A stretch of DNA of 64,000 nt from Calcarisporiella thermophila CBS 279.70 (lineage: Eukaryota > Calcarisporiellomycota), in NCBI RefSeq assembly GCF_041956535.1, contig NW_027192196.1, forward strand, positions 204,921-268,920, written 5' to 3'. A model generated the notes under the pieces. The model worked only from the letters and a program-made list of their open reading frames with translations. It searched no databases and was not told where the DNA came from. This document shows, one piece after another, positions 25,146 through 37,976 of this stretch; the first letter of the stretch is position 1, and each line of letters starts with the position of its first letter. The translations under genes and the position numbers were made by a program.

Positions 25146-28100
25146 TCATGGATATTTGCGATAATAAATACGACGTATAAGCTTTTCTATCTCGCTAAAC
25201 ACGACCAGTATCCCGCAGCAAATCACAATTTTAGCCCATGCAAAGCCGGGGAGCGGGTTCATTTCGAGCCATTCCGCCCAAGGAGGAATGAGATTGCCCA
25301 TGATTAGGAGTGCGAACGATAATATAAGAGCATAGATCATCCAAACATTACTAAACGGGTTTGTGAGAAAGATGGATTCACGGACCGTGCGAGTTAGAGG
25401 TGCAAAAAGGAGCTGTAAGGTTGTCAAGCCCATAAAGGCCTGTAGATATGAGATTTAGATTAACAGGGTGTATAAAACCGAAAAGACATTATGGTTGCAT
25501 ACCAATGATTGAGCGTCCCTTAGCTGAATCCCTTCGACATACAATGCAATTAGGAATAGACCCATCGAGAGTCCTCCCATTAGAAACGCTTTTAGTAGTA
25601 AATTTAGAGAGCTACTGAGGGTTAATATTTTGCGCTGTGGATCACGCGGCTTGCGTTGCATGAGATCTATCTCTGCTGGTTCCATAGCAATAGCCATAGC
25701 AGGAGGAACATCGGCAATAATGTTGGCTAACAAGTAAAAAAAAAATTAAACTATTATCTAGGTTGCAATGAATCACTTGATCATTACCCCAAAGAATCAT
25801 AATTGGGGTGAAGGGCGTCGGGAGTCCTGCCACACTCGCCACCAACATGACAATTATCTCAGCGGTATTGCAGCTGAGCAAATATATGATAAATTTCATA
25901 ATATTATCGAACACTTTACGTCCCTCTTCAACACCTGCAACAATGGTTGTAAAATTATCGTCTGCAAGTACAATATCGGCCGCCTGCTTTGTAACTTCGG
26001 TTCCCCCGATACCCATGGCTACACCCACATCAGCTGCTTTTATAGCAGGGGCATCTATGTAGGGAGAAAAATCAGTCAGTATATATGAAAGGGGAAAATT
26101 GTTGACTCGTAAACTCGGTGATAATAAGAAATCGAGATGTATGAACAAATACCATTTACACCGTCACCCGTCATAGCTACTACGTCCTTTCGTTTTTTGA
26201 GAGCTTGTACAATTTTTAGTTTGTTATCAGGGCTAGCGTAACGAAATCAATTTAGTTAAATAGTGATTATTAGATGTATGTGATAAGAGGATCCTTACCT
26301 AACTCGGGCGAACACATTCGGGAAAGGAGTAAGTTCAGCAATTGCGTCATCTGAAAGAACATCGAGCTCCTGTCCACTGATTGCACGGTTCTAAATCGTA
26401 CCATCAGTTTTCAATTCAACATATTGCTAAAGAAAAAATGAGCTTACCATTCCACGAACATCTTTTTTCATGATCCCAAGTTTGTAAGCAATAGCGGTGG
26501 CGGTCACTACGTGATCACCGGTAATCATAACCACATGGATACCCGCTTCTTGACATTTTTTTATTGATTCGGCGACTCCGCTTCTGGGTGGATCGATGAG
26601 TCCAATTAGACCAACGAAAGTAAGCTCCTTTTCCGCATAAGGTGGCTCATTCGGGTCTATTTGACCATCGACACGAGGAATGCGTCGATATGCCAACCCA
26701 AGCACACGTAGACCTTTCGCAGCCATGACCGAGGCTTGATTGCTCACTAAATGTTCGAAATCATCATCCATTTCAACGGGTTTGGATTCCAGTTGAGTCC
26801 TAAGTGTGGTGGGTCTATCATCGGAGGAAGAGGTGCTAGTTGTCGGTAGATAGTTGACACATCTACGTAATAGTTGCTCTGGGGCACCTTTAGCAAGAAT
26901 TATGTCATGGTCGTATTCAGATGAGCCCTTTTTTTCCTCCTTTTCATCGCCGTTGATTCGCACGAGTACACTCATCACTTTCCTCTCGCTATCAAACGCC
27001 CGTTCGCTTAACCGCACAATTCCAAGCTGTCGCCACCACACTTTTGGAAAGCCCGCTTTTTGCGCTGCAACGATAAGCGCAACCTCAGTTGGATCGCCGA
27101 CCCCCTTCCAATTTTCAGTGCCTTCGGCTGCTTCGATGGAAGAGTTGTTGCAGAGACAAGATACCATTAGAGAAAGGAACAGGGTAGGTGATAACTTGGT
27201 GTAGTCGCCGCGAGGCACCACTTCATCCATCCTCTCTCCGATCGAGGGCGTTTCGTCTGCTGTAATATCAGTAGCCAGTGTAGAGAGCTTCTTACTCTCA
27301 TCAGCCTCTGTGGATTGGGTCGAACTTTCAACTAACGAATCGGATTGGGATGGACGACGCGCTGAGTTCTTATTTACATGAATTATTTCGCCTTTAGTAG
27401 GATTCAAAGAAGTGGACTCTGTAAGACTATAAATCGCATCATCAGATGTCCAAATTTCGCTAACGCCCATCTTTCCTTCCGTAAGTGTCCCTGTCTTTAA
27501 TTTTTTTAATTGGTTAAAATGAATTCAATCGCTTTTACATAAATTAATATATAAAATAATACCTTGTCTGAACATATAAAAGTAACGCTTCCAAGGGTTT
27601 CAACTGCGGGGAGAGTTCGGACAATGCATTTTCTAAGTATTTTAAATAGCGTATTAATTGAGTCGACGGTAAAATTTGGGATGTCTGATCTATTTTGGAG
27701 CTTATTAACTCAAATTATGCACCTTGCTGCCATTTGCTTTACACCAATTGCCATTGTAACAGTAACAACAGCGACCAGGCCCTCTGGAATAACGGATACT
27801 GCCAAACTTTTTACAAAAAATTATTAACTTACTATACCAAAAATAGAATACAAACGGCAGAATGGTGAGTAGATACCTGATTCCAATATTGACCATTTGA
27901 TTCGTATCCTTTTTGTACAGAACACCTGCTACAACCACAATTACACACAAAAGTATTGCCAATGCAACAAGCCACTTTCCAAGAGTGGCAAGTTTGCGTT
28001 GCATAGGAGTCTTTGTTTTTGATTGCGAAGAAATTGCCGCTGAGATTTTCCCGATCTAAAATTCAAGGAAAAAAGATTAATAATTTATAGCACATGCAGC

Positions 28101-29856
28101 ATGTCAATGAAATGGCAGAACCTCAGTATAATTTCCTGTGCGAACCACAATTCCTTTTGCGCGTCCTCGTGCAACTAATGTGGACATAAATCCAATACAT
28201 TTACAATCACCAAGAGGCAGCTTTCTTGTCTGGAGACGAAGAGAAAAACAAAAATAAGTATATTAAACTAGAAGCTTGATATATGCCAAAATGGGCACTA
28301 GGATGACGAACCTGAGCTTTTATTGCCTCTGTATCTTTCTGCACGGGAACACTTTCGCCAGTCAGAACACTTTCAACTACCTCCAGCTGTGAGACCTCGA
28401 CTAAGCGTAGGTCGGCTGGCACGGCGACTCCCTCTTCGAGAACGACTAAATCACCCGGAACTAATTCAAGAAACGGAACCTCATGCTGCTTCCCATTCCG
28501 TATTACGGTTGCCTATGTTAAATGGGTGATTTTGGTATCGATAATAAATGGAAATATTGTCAATCTGTATTACCTTGCCCAATTCAAAATTCCGCAATGC
28601 CTCCAGAGCCTTGTTTGCTTTGTACTCTTGCGAAAAACCAATTACCGTGTTCAAGACAACGACTATTAGAAGTACGGCCATTGCTTTCAAATCGCCCTTT
28701 GCGCCCGTGACGATACTAAAATTAACATAGGAAAATTAACAAGGAAGTTGGTTACGATATCTCTAATTTAGGGCTTGGAGAAAGGAGCTTACGCGGCAAC
28801 AATTAATAGTAGCACCATAAAATCTTTAAGCTGGTTCAAGATCATCTTAAAAATGGACGGTTTTGGCGGCTCCGGGAGCTTGTTTGGGCCGTAGTGCTGG
28901 CGTAGGGAAGGGATTACTTCATCTGAGAGACCGTTTTCTATATCAGTCCGGAACATCTTGAGCACTCTAGACACATTTCTATCGAAGTAAAGGGCTAATT
29001 AAGGCAAGATGCAAATCAGAAAATCCGACGCATAGGAAGCGCAAAGAAATCCAATTTGTAGGTACAAGTGGTACCTTGTGGAGGAAGCAGCACGCCCTTT
29101 CCTATGTCAGGCAATTTCGCAGTCTTATCTTTAAATTCCTCCATGACATCTATTGCATCATCAAGCTCGTCCTCTTTGACCAGGTCGCGCCAATCCCACT
29201 CAAAATAATCGGAAAACATGCGAAGTAATGCGACTGCAGCCTGCTTTTGTTCCGAAGTCGAGTATGGTTGAAGGCGGCGGTGAATTTTCAGCGCAAACCT
29301 GAGGTCGGCAATGTTCTTTTGCGAAACCGCCTGCCGAAATTCCTCGACTAACACACAGGGGAAGAATTAAGTGATCCATTGCAAAATGCAGCCCAGCCAA
29401 TTTAAATCTTGTTTGAATACCTTCTTGAAAAAATTCTCCAAAGAGCAAAAATGCCTCATCGCCCTCTACCGTAGGGCGCCGTCGTAATAATCCACCATTG
29501 TCTTCACCGGTAAAAATTAGTAAAGCCTCACATAACCGTTTCATTAAATCGAAATCGAGATTTGGATGACGGTTTCCTCGCAAACGGTGATCTAACACAT
29601 ATCGCAGGCCAGCGAGCACATCAGAGAGGGAAATACCTTGGTTGTCCTTGATATCAAAGAGATCATGTACTATTTGACGAGAAGATCAATCTTTGAATAA
29701 AAGCTTAAAAAATGTCTAGAAATTACCATGGATCTCAATTTGATGCTCGATGGACGCTTTCCCATCCCAACCAGACGACACTTCAATGTTAATGCTTTCG
29801 TTCACAGGAGTTGTATTAACATTTATCGTATCAGAGCCTTTTTTCAAATTTGACAT
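25146..29856 (-). CDS. P2-type cation-transporting ATPase (Ca2+-ATPase-like, ENA/ACU-related) with N-terminal extension
   Basis: Sixteen exons, all in phase: 29856-29727, 29669-29421, 29347-29075, 28994-28793, 28715-28574, 28512-28312, 28229-28122, 28055-27877, 27806-27723, 27632-27563, 27494-26448, 26390-26299, 26232-26153, 26054-25788, 25726-25503 and 25439-25146. The product has 1213 residues. Residues 1-235 form an unrecognised helical module (HDLFDIKDNQGISLSDVLAG...LPDIGKGVLLPPQ). A normal P2 pump follows: entry FRTDIENGLSDE, actuator LTGES at 382-386, TM4 IPEGL (501-505), phosphorylated Asp545 in DKTGTLT and the hinge TGDGVNDAP near 947-955. The intact IPEGL is Ca2+-pump-like; EGKMG after DKTGTLT recalls ENA/ACU pumps. 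The transported ion is therefore uncertain. The N-terminal region looks like a separate ORF ending at 29016, but splicing GTACCA (29074) to TTAG (28995) joins it to the pump, whose own ORF lacks an ATG. Confidence 0.9.
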
Positions 29857-30318
29857 TGACTTTTTCAGCGATGTTTGTTTGAAATAATTAAAATTAACGG
29901 CACCCTACGATATATTAAAAGCTTTATAGGGGAAAAGCGCTTTTCATACCCAGATTTCCAAATCGGGAAACGATAGCAAAGAATATTCTGAAATTTCATG
30001 GAAACTTCTGTGTTTAATACTTCTGATATCATTGTGACGAAACAAGCAACTCTCTAGGAATAACCAAAGCTAATAGTTATACAAGATGTCCTATTGGGTT
30101 GCTGAGAGTTTTTGTGTTGTCGAAAGATTTTTTTTAAATCGGAGAGTGCTACATATTAATTCATTTCCAAATCTATTCCTATATCTATTTCGATCGCTCC
30201 ACACAAAAGAATAGCTCTTTTTTTTTCATTCAATCTTAAAGAAAAAGAGAATACTTTGGGAAAATTTTTTTCAAAGGGCGAGATATATGCTTTTAGGTAA
30301 CCCCTTTTAAAAGGCCTC
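29857..30318. other. Intergenic, promoter of the ATPase gene
   Basis: AT-rich 460 bp. The 88-codon open frame at 30156-30422 on the minus strand overlaps the last intron and 3'UTR of the ADP/ATP carrier and is not a gene. Confidence 0.5.
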
Positions 30319-31460
30319 TTAACCAGAGCCGCCAGAGAATTTCTTTCCAAAGAGAAGCATTTGCAGTTGATCATAACTATTGGATAGAGATACAAAGTGA
30401 GGTTAGTTTTGGCTATAAACATGCCTCTAAATTTGCAACATACCCAGCGAGTACACCAGCGCCAGCGACAGCACGGAGAATATTGGCACCCGCACCTTTG
30501 AAGAGGGATTTCACTCCCTCCTGAGCAATAATCTGCTGGAATGCAGCCAGCGAAGACTTATATTTGACAGCCTCTCCAGAGGTCATCATCATACGACGAC
30601 GAACAGTGTCGATGGGGTACGATGCCAACCCAGCACCAATGGTAATACCCCATCCAAGCAAGAAGGATGCTAAGAAGTTGCCCTCAAGAGGACCAACCAA
30701 CACCACCGGTTTCAGCGAGTCGTACATACCAAAGTACAACCCACGATACACAATGATGCCCACGCACGAAATGTTGAATCCACGGTAGAGACCAAGAATA
30801 CCGTCAGTCTTGAGAGTCTTGCGATACACGTCGATAAGACCGTTGAACTGACGCTCACCACCCTTCTTCGCGGCTTTAGCATCATTGGCCAAGCGAGTAC
30901 GTGCATAGTCGAGCGAGTACACAAAGGTAAGCGAAGCAGCACCAGCAGCACCACCAGAGGCAAGATTTCCAAAGAACCATTTCCAGTACCCATCCCTATC
31001 CTTCTTATAGCCAAACATACGCTTGAAATGGTCCTATTATACGGGAAATAAATAAAGAGTTAGGATAATTCGTCTAAAATAAAATTATGTCCAGCGAGGA
31101 AGTTTTACCTTGAAAGCGAAGTTTAGGGCTTGCGTAGGGAAGTAACGAATGACATTGGCCAAGTTACCACGCCACAGCGAGATGAATCCTTCTTCACGGA
31201 TAGTACGACCAAAGCAATCACCGATACCCTTGTAAGGGGTGGAGAGTCGTCCTTGCTTTATCATCTCATCTTGATTTTGGATGAGGAGCCTTTTTATGAT
31301 AATAAATATATTTTAACACTCCGGATATTACTGATATGATACACACTTACTTTACACGCTCGATAGGGGCGGCTGCTGTCTTGGACACAGCGGCAGAAAC
31401 GCCACCCATCATAAAATCAATCATAAACGACTTCGCGTCCTTCTGTGCCTTTTGCGACAT
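30319..31460 (-). CDS. AAC: Mitochondrial ADP/ATP carrier
   Basis: Exchanges ADP and ATP across the mitochondrial inner membrane. Four exons: 31460-31351, 31289-31109, 31033-30444 and 30376-30319; introns of 61, 75 and 67 bp. They give 312 residues. The ADP/ATP-carrier signature RRRMMM is at about 242-247. Three mitochondrial-carrier repeats are visible, with [24 protein letters not shown] and PIDTVRRR. The last exon restores the typical end [13 protein letters not shown], which would be missed if the long ORF were read through its intron. A short Gly/Ser tail (SGGSG) follows. Confidence 0.97.
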
Positions 31461-31698
31461 TTTATTAGAATTTTTTTTTTTTGCAGAAAAAAAAAACTGG
31501 AGAGGAGAAAAAGAACAGGAACAATGGGGAGCGCGTAATGAAATCCATGCATTCCCCGATGTATTTTGATTGGTTAGGTTATATTAGGTTACTAGAGACT
31601 TGTGTACAAAACAACAGCAGTCACTCTTCAACTTTGGTTTAAAATTCGTTTCATGTATATAATAATATAGATTCTATTCATTTACCTATTATAACGAT

Positions 31699-32165
31699 AT
31701 GTCCGATATCGACACACCCCCCATCGAACCACTCCACGATGCACTCTCCAAGATTGAAAACTACCTAAATCCTCTTCTTGCAGAGCCTCTTACCGAAACG
31801 ATTGGAAAACTTTCATTACAAGAGCGCGCGCAGCTTCAAATATTGATCGCACATTCGATCAACACACTTATGAGCAGTGAGTGGACTTTTTTCATAAAAC
31901 AAAATGCTCGATCACTTTACTCACAATTCTCTATTTAGTATATCTGAAAACACAAGGTGCAGAATTAGCCTCCCATCCTGTTAAACAAGAAATTGCACGG
32001 GTAAAATCCTACCTCGAGAAGCTTCAAAACTCTCTCAGCGCAAAGGAGCGCACTATGGCCATTGATCAAGAGGCTGCCAAACGCTTCATCATGCACGCAC
32101 TAGCTGGTCAGAAAGCAATGGAACAGGAGGAGGAGGAAGGAGCAGTGGGAGAGGATGACTCGTAG
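31699..32165 (+). CDS. LRP1: C1D/Lrp1 (Rrp47) exosome-associated protein
   Basis: Small nuclear cofactor that partners Rrp6 of the nuclear exosome in rRNA, snoRNA and RNA surveillance (Sas10/C1D family). Two exons: 31699-31876 and 31939-32165; a 62-bp intron in phase 1. They give 134 residues. The diagnostic block IYLKTQG...HPVKQEIARVKSYLEKL is created across the splice junction and is typical of C1D. The C-terminus is acidic. It is divergent from the ADP/ATP carrier, with only about 240 bp between the starts. Confidence 0.88.
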
Positions 32166-32524
32166 AAGATCGATATCTCTTGGATCGAGAGCCATGTTTA
32201 GCATTTATAATACTTTTAACCTGTACAGTAAAACCTATTTACTCTTTGGCAAGCATATTTGTTGGAATATGTATAAGCATTTGACCCTGAACTCTTCTAT
32301 TCTTCTTCCAAAAATATAATATATAAAAAGAAGGATAAAACAAGATTGATTTACAAAACGATGAGCAAAACAAACAAAAAAAGGAAGAGAGAGAAAAAAA
32401 ATAAAACAGTAAGCAAGTTTACAAAAAGTGCTACAAAGCAGAGTAAAAATAAAAGAGGAAAGAGTTGAAAACCCCCTTCCATGATACATAGTATATATAT
32501 AATTAATTATAAGCTTATTTACTC
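32166..32524. other. Convergent 3' region of LRP1 and ATG11
   Basis: AT-rich, A-rich on the plus strand, between two converging genes. It contains their poly(A) regions and no gene. Confidence 0.5.
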
Positions 32525-35500
32525 TCACTCCTCATTAGATCTGTTTAGCACTTGGGAATTAGACGAGGAACTTGTCGAGGACTTATGATGATGCCTGGAG
32601 CTGTGCCAACTCTCTGCTTCTAGTGTATAGAACTTTATCCCATCTACAAAGTAGTAATAGCACATTATTAGTGAAGTACAACAGAAATATAAACACTAAA
32701 TTTTTTTACCAGCAAGGCCGTAGGGATTCGACCCAGGTTCTTTATCCACCACGTGCTCGGTGATCCTCACTATCCTGGCAACAATCCACTCCCTATTCCG
32801 GATCTCCTTGCTCATAGCCTCGCTTGGTTCCAAAAAGTAGTGTGGAAAATTTATGTTAAACGCAGCCCATGGTCCCTTGGCAGTTGAGTTGCGTGTGGGA
32901 AGGAACAAAGCTAGATCACCCGCCTTGAAATTTCTAAACGCAATTTTGCCGCTCGATTCAGAAGAGGCTCGTCCATATTTCTCGCGGAGAGTACGACAGT
33001 CTCGCTGCCACTTCTTTGCCACCTCTACAGCATCAACGAACTTGCGACGAACACCGGCAACCACTTCGTTCAAATCTAACTCTTGCGCCATACGAAGAAG
33101 CGTACGGTGTTCCTCGGTATCATCAATATGCGAACCCTCAAGGTGAGGTTTCTCGGACTCCTCTTGTTTAAGCGATAACCCCAGTCCCGCAATGAGAGTT
33201 TGCATACTAGTGTAATAGGCTCGGAGTTGATTCGAAAGTAGTTCGCAGAGTTCGGTACGCTCGTCAATTTGTTTCTGTGCCAATTGTAGGCTTGCTTCGA
33301 GAATAGGGGGCTTGCTCTGCTGCTCCTGCAAGTCACGGTTTAAGCGCTCCAGTTCTCCACGTTTAGCGCAATATTCGTCAAAGATCTTCGTCAACATGGC
33401 CTCAAAGGCTTCCAGTGGCGGCTCTCCGCCCTCTCGAGAGTTCTCGCCCATATCCTCCATTTCTCCCAAACACTGGAGTGCTTTACGATGTATATCCGCT
33501 ATTCGCCCTTGGAGCCGTTCCAATTCAGCGCTTTTAGATACTCGATCTCTCTCAGCGGTCACTACTACCTCTCGCGCCTGTGAAAGCCGTCTTTTAAGCT
33601 CTCCTTGCTCTTCCTGGCAGCTTTCCTTCTCTGATTGTACACCTTCCAACCTTGCTTCCAACTTCTTTTTCTCCTCTTCATGCTCAGTGCGCTCCGCCTC
33701 GAGTATCTCTTCGAGTTCGGCGATATGCTCCTCCAGTTTTTCCATCTCTTCCTCGTGCGTGTGCTCAAGCTCCACAATCTTTAGACGAAGCGGCTCGATT
33801 TCTGAAAGCAAACGCTGACGCTCTTGACGCTCCTCCTCACGCAGCTGCTCGAGCTCACGCACCTTGGTATTCCAAGCCTGGCTGATCTCGCGGTTCATTG
33901 CCTCGAGTTCGTCGATACGGTCTTTCATCACAGCCATCTTTTGTCCGCCTTGGCCGGTGCCGGAGCCAACGCCAACAGGACGCTGAAGTTCAACAGTAAA
34001 GCCCTTTTCTTGCTGAGATGGTGGAGGGGAAGCCTTAGTTCCCTCAGTATTTGCTCCATACAAACCCTTCACTCGCTCCAAATCGCCCTGTAACCTCCGA
34101 TTTTCCTCCTCTAATTTCGCACATCTCTTCTCCAACTCCTCCCTCGAGTTTTTATCCTCAGCTCGGGACGATGCGCGCTCCATATACTCAGGTGGGGGAG
34201 ATACTGGCTGCATTTCGAGCATATTATAATCCATTGGAGAAGGATTCGTTTGGGCTGAAAACCGTCGAGGTATCCCGATAGGCATAGCGGACGGGAACGG
34301 TGTGCGTTGGTAATTTCTTCGCAAGAGCATCTCAAGAGAACGGATGCGTTCCTCGTAATGCTTGAGCTTTTCTTCGGCAGAATCGAGCTCTTTCTGCTTT
34401 GCCTGAAGCAACACCTCCACTTCCTCCATCTCGGCCCTACCCTCGACTAAAGGCTTCTTCACGGAGATGGCAGTAAACGGAAGAGGAGTAGATGGATTTG
34501 GCTGAACTTGCTGGATATCACCTTCACCATTTTGCCGTTTTGCCTCTACTGCGGCTGGGCTGCTACGCTGTGTCCCTGGAACTGGGCTCTCTCCACCGTC
34601 GGCATACTGCTCCATCATACCTCTCTCAAATTGCAATCTCATCGAGTCAACCTGATGCATCAAGCGCGTAAGGATACTCTCTAACTTTGCCAATGGATCA
34701 GAGGAACTGGCCGAGCGCTGGGATTGTGACTGCTGCTGGGAAGTCTGACGGTTCATCGAGAGACGAGGAGAAGATGGAGTGGTGGAGGGTAATCGTAGTC
34801 GATTGATCAATCCCAGGAAATCTGTCGAATTGAATATACTAGGTTAAACATCACACAGATCTCATTGGAGATAAATTAAGTAGAGAGAAAAAAAAACCTT
34901 TGAAATCTGATTTGCTAATATCAGGCAATTGATCTGTGGCGCTATTGGTGAGCATGACTTCACAGCTAGGTGCGCTTGCCTCCATTCCCTCTACACGAAA
35001 TGGTAGGTATTTTCCAACCTCCACGCGAAAAGTATCTCTCCTCTCCTGCTCCACTGCCCTAAGTCTCGCAAAGGATTCTACAACTTGATGTGCATTTTGT
35101 AGCAATAATGCGGAATACTCCTTTCGTCTCACAATCTCAACCAATGTCGAGCCATACGCGATGAGCAAATACTGCGATCTTGAAGCAACCACACTCATCG
35201 AGTCGCCAAATGATCCGCGTCGCGCTGCACGCAAGTCTTCCTCTAGCCGACGAATGCCCGAAGTGATGGTTTCCATAATAGATGACTGTATGCGAGACAC
35301 TTGGTAAAGTTTCTGGAGGAGGGTGACTGTCATCTTTGATTTAGATTGGAGAAGGTACGAGGTTTGGTTGCGTACAAACTGGTCTAGCTTAGCCATTTCT
35401 ACGGAATCAAACAAAAAGAGAGTCCATCAGAGTTTGATCAAGAAATAGGTGGGAAAACTTCTCATACCTGGATAATATACGTCCATGTGCTCGGTCACTA

Positions 35501-37084
35501 AATTTTCAAAGGCCTCAAAAACTTTTTTTGCAGTTGGGGGAAGCGAGTTAGAGGGAGGAAGGGAGGGAGAGTTCCCAGGCTGGAGTTCAGCAATCAGTTC
35601 TTGAACTCGTGTGATATCTCTTTGAACCCGTTCTCTATTGGCATTTGCCTGGTTGACGCACTCCTTCACCTCAGCTACCACTACGTCCAAGGAGTTCAAG
35701 CTAATATCCGAAAGGTCATAGTGGCAAATTAGCAAAAAAAAAAAAAAAACTTAGTATCAATAGGAGCTAATAGGAGATTACTAACTCAATATTTCCGGTT
35801 CCTTGTTTCAAGAGTGTCTCGGTTCCGCTCTGGATACTCTTTATTCTTGCCTCTAGCTTCTGGACCTGATTAATCAGCTCTCCATGTACCTTGGACGCAG
35901 ATGCTAGCCATGTGCTTATTTCTTCCATATTTGCGTAATCGGCAAGGGTGCCCGTAACATTCCCACTAACGGCAGCCCCAGGCTGTGAAGCAACCAGTTT
36001 AGGATGGATGTGCACACGCCGTAGTAACTCCATTTCCTTTGGAACACTTTGGAGGATATTTGCCTGGCGCATCAGTTCACGTTGTGCATTGGCATTGAGC
36101 GAATCCAGTTCTTGAGTCACATTCCTATAGCGAACAATCCAATTTGAATGAACTGGAAGTATATACAAATATAAAAATGCCCAACTCACTTGCAGTGTGC
36201 TTCCATATTCACTAGAGCGATGTTAAGAGCCATGGCTTGAATTCGGTGTTCTTGCAAAAGTGTTTCGCAGAGCTGAGCATGCTTTCTTATTGTCGTTGCA
36301 TAAATCTAAAGAAAATATTTTTTCGATCAATCAACAACATCTTCGAAACATTTTATTCAACATATTGCAGCATTAACTCACATCCGCCTGCATGTCTAGT
36401 GAACGAAAGAAGGTCAAAAACATGTCGCACTGCTGTGATAGGCGAGCAGAAGACCGCTTCGACTTTAAAGATTGTAAGGATTCCGCTAGAAGATTGATGG
36501 AGAGCATTAGATGCCACCAATTTATAGAAGTCAAGCAAAATGAAAAGAGACTTACGACTAATAGATTGTACAGGGGGCTCCAGCCTATTCTTCTCGCTAT
36601 CACTTAATAACTCGACCATATCATGAGGCGATTCTAGAAATCTGCGATCATAGAGCACTATAACATGTTCATCCTGTACCCAAGGAAGATAGAATCATTG
36701 TATCGGCAACAAAGAAAATACAAAAACGTATGCGCCTTACATTCCCCGATCCGCGTAAGACTTGCGGGATCATGTCTTCCCGGAGTTGCGTGCCTAAGCT
36801 TGTCATCAAAATCTGTGCTTTCACGGGAATTTGGGCCATTCTCTCCAGCTCCCGACGCAGTGAATCCAGGCTAATGTACAAATGCAACAAATAGAAAGTT
36901 AAAGTATGGAACTGTAGCCATCTCTGTGTGACCAGTCAAACGTAAGGGGATGGATTCATCATGTCCTCCATAAATAAGAGAATACACGACGCGATCTGCA
37001 ACCAATGGATTCCTCCACTTACTTTGAGATATTTGAGGAATCGATATATACGCATTTTCCTGTCTCAGCTCTATAGATCTTCAT
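32525..37084 (-). CDS. ATG11: Autophagy scaffold Atg11 (FIP200-related)
   Basis: Scaffold for selective autophagy: binds cargo receptors through its C-terminal claw and activates Atg1 kinase. Ten exons join in phase: 37084-37023, 36870-36741, 36673-36556, 36485-36382, 36305-36190, 36124-35786, 35700-35468, 35398-34898, 34821-32710 and 32643-32525. The product has 1277 residues, the usual family size. The N-terminus MKIYRAETG with IPVKAQILMTSLGTQL is the ubiquitin-like part. Helical/coiled-coil sequence fills the centre, with a long coiled coil in exon 9 (EELEQL/REEERQERQR-type heptads). The Atg11 claw domain includes FLPTRN and WAAFNINFPHYFL, then REWIVARIVRITEHVV and NPYGLADGIKFY. The donor of intron 8 (GTTTTT) is poor. 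It is divergent from INH1 across about 410 bp. Confidence 0.93.
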
Positions 37085-37496
37085 TTGCCACTTTCTGCCA
37101 AGACGAAAAGAACCTGGAATTTGCGTGAAAATATCGTGGAAATATTCCAATTTCTTGGAAAAAAAAATAGTTGATAAAGAGAATGTGTATCCACGTAAAT
37201 AATTACGTATTTATATAGGGGAGAATATTATTGATAACTCAATTGGATTCAACTGGTGTTGAAGATATTGATGTGAAAGAGAGATAAAGAAAATGGATCT
37301 CCTGTGACTGCCCACGAGTGTAATAGCCAATGGGGGTGATCATCCACCTAAAAAAACGTCACCTCAGGCGATCACACCTTGCATTTTAATAGCTCGCGTC
37401 TTTAGGGTTCTCCTTGTACGTTTTTTTCTCACCATAAAATCGTACGAGAATCGCCTGAGACTCTATTTTCTTTTTTCTAATACAAAGAATTCACTC
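37085..37496. other. Divergent promoter of ATG11 and INH1
   Basis: The 412-bp gap separates two divergent starts. It holds a CCAAT-like word near 37327 and a perfect 10-bp inverted repeat described separately. Confidence 0.55.
37363..37459. promoter_or_regulatory. Inverted repeat CTCAGGCGAT ... ATCGCCTGAG in the shared ATG11/INH1 promoter
   Basis: CTCAGGCGAT at 37363-37372 reappears as its exact reverse complement ATCGCCTGAG at 37450-37459, 77 bp apart. A 10-bp perfect match is unlikely by chance in a 412-bp region. It is too widely spaced for a terminator stem, so paired binding sites for a regulator are the natural reading (inference). Confidence 0.35.
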
Positions 37497-37816
37497 ATGT
37501 TTCACAAAAGTGGGTTTCGCCTGTTAATTCCCTTGCGCGTCCGGATGACTCGCCAGATTAGTGGTCGAGAGGGTGCTATTCGCGAGTCGACCGGCTCCTT
37601 CTCTCAGAAGGAGAAAGCGATAGAGGACCAGTGGGCGCGTCAATCGGTAGCTATCATTGATTAGAACAACTGTTCTAGATCAAAATAACGCATAACCTGA
37701 AATAGGATGCCGAAAAAATCAGGCAACTACGCGAGCAGCTTGAAACGACAAAGAAGCAGCTGGAAGAGCAGCATTCCAAACTCGCCCAACTTGAGCGCAA
37801 TCATAAACAAAAGTGA
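37497..37816 (+). CDS. INH1: Mitochondrial F1F0-ATPase inhibitor (IF1/Inh1)
   Basis: Binds F1-ATPase and blocks ATP hydrolysis when the membrane potential falls. Two exons: 37497-37646 and 37706-37816; a 59-bp intron, phase 0. They give 86 residues, the right size for fungal inhibitors and too short for reliable ORF detection. The basic N-terminus (MFHKSGFRLLIPLRVRMTRQ) is a mitochondrial presequence. The minimal inhibitory segment is visible as STGSFSQKEKAIEDQWARQ. The C-terminus is a coiled coil of E/Q/K heptads (REQLETTKKQLEEQ), used for dimerisation. Confidence 0.9.
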
Positions 37817-37976
37817 CCACCTGCATTAACCTTGACTCAATTAGAAACAGCTGTATAAATACACGATTGTCTGCTTGTATATATGTTATATATTGTAAGG
37901 GGATTATGGGTTGATCATTATGGTGATAATAAAGTCGCTTAAGAATGAATAAATAACGCTCTGCTCAGCACATAAA

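Noticed and set aside
29016-29856. Separate 236-residue three-exon gene upstream of the ATPase
   Set aside because: The downstream pump ORF has no ATG, only 41 bp separate the two, and a phase-correct intron joins them.
30156-30422. 88-codon minus-strand ORF
   Set aside because: Overlaps the last intron, last exon and 3'UTR of the ADP/ATP carrier in a different frame.
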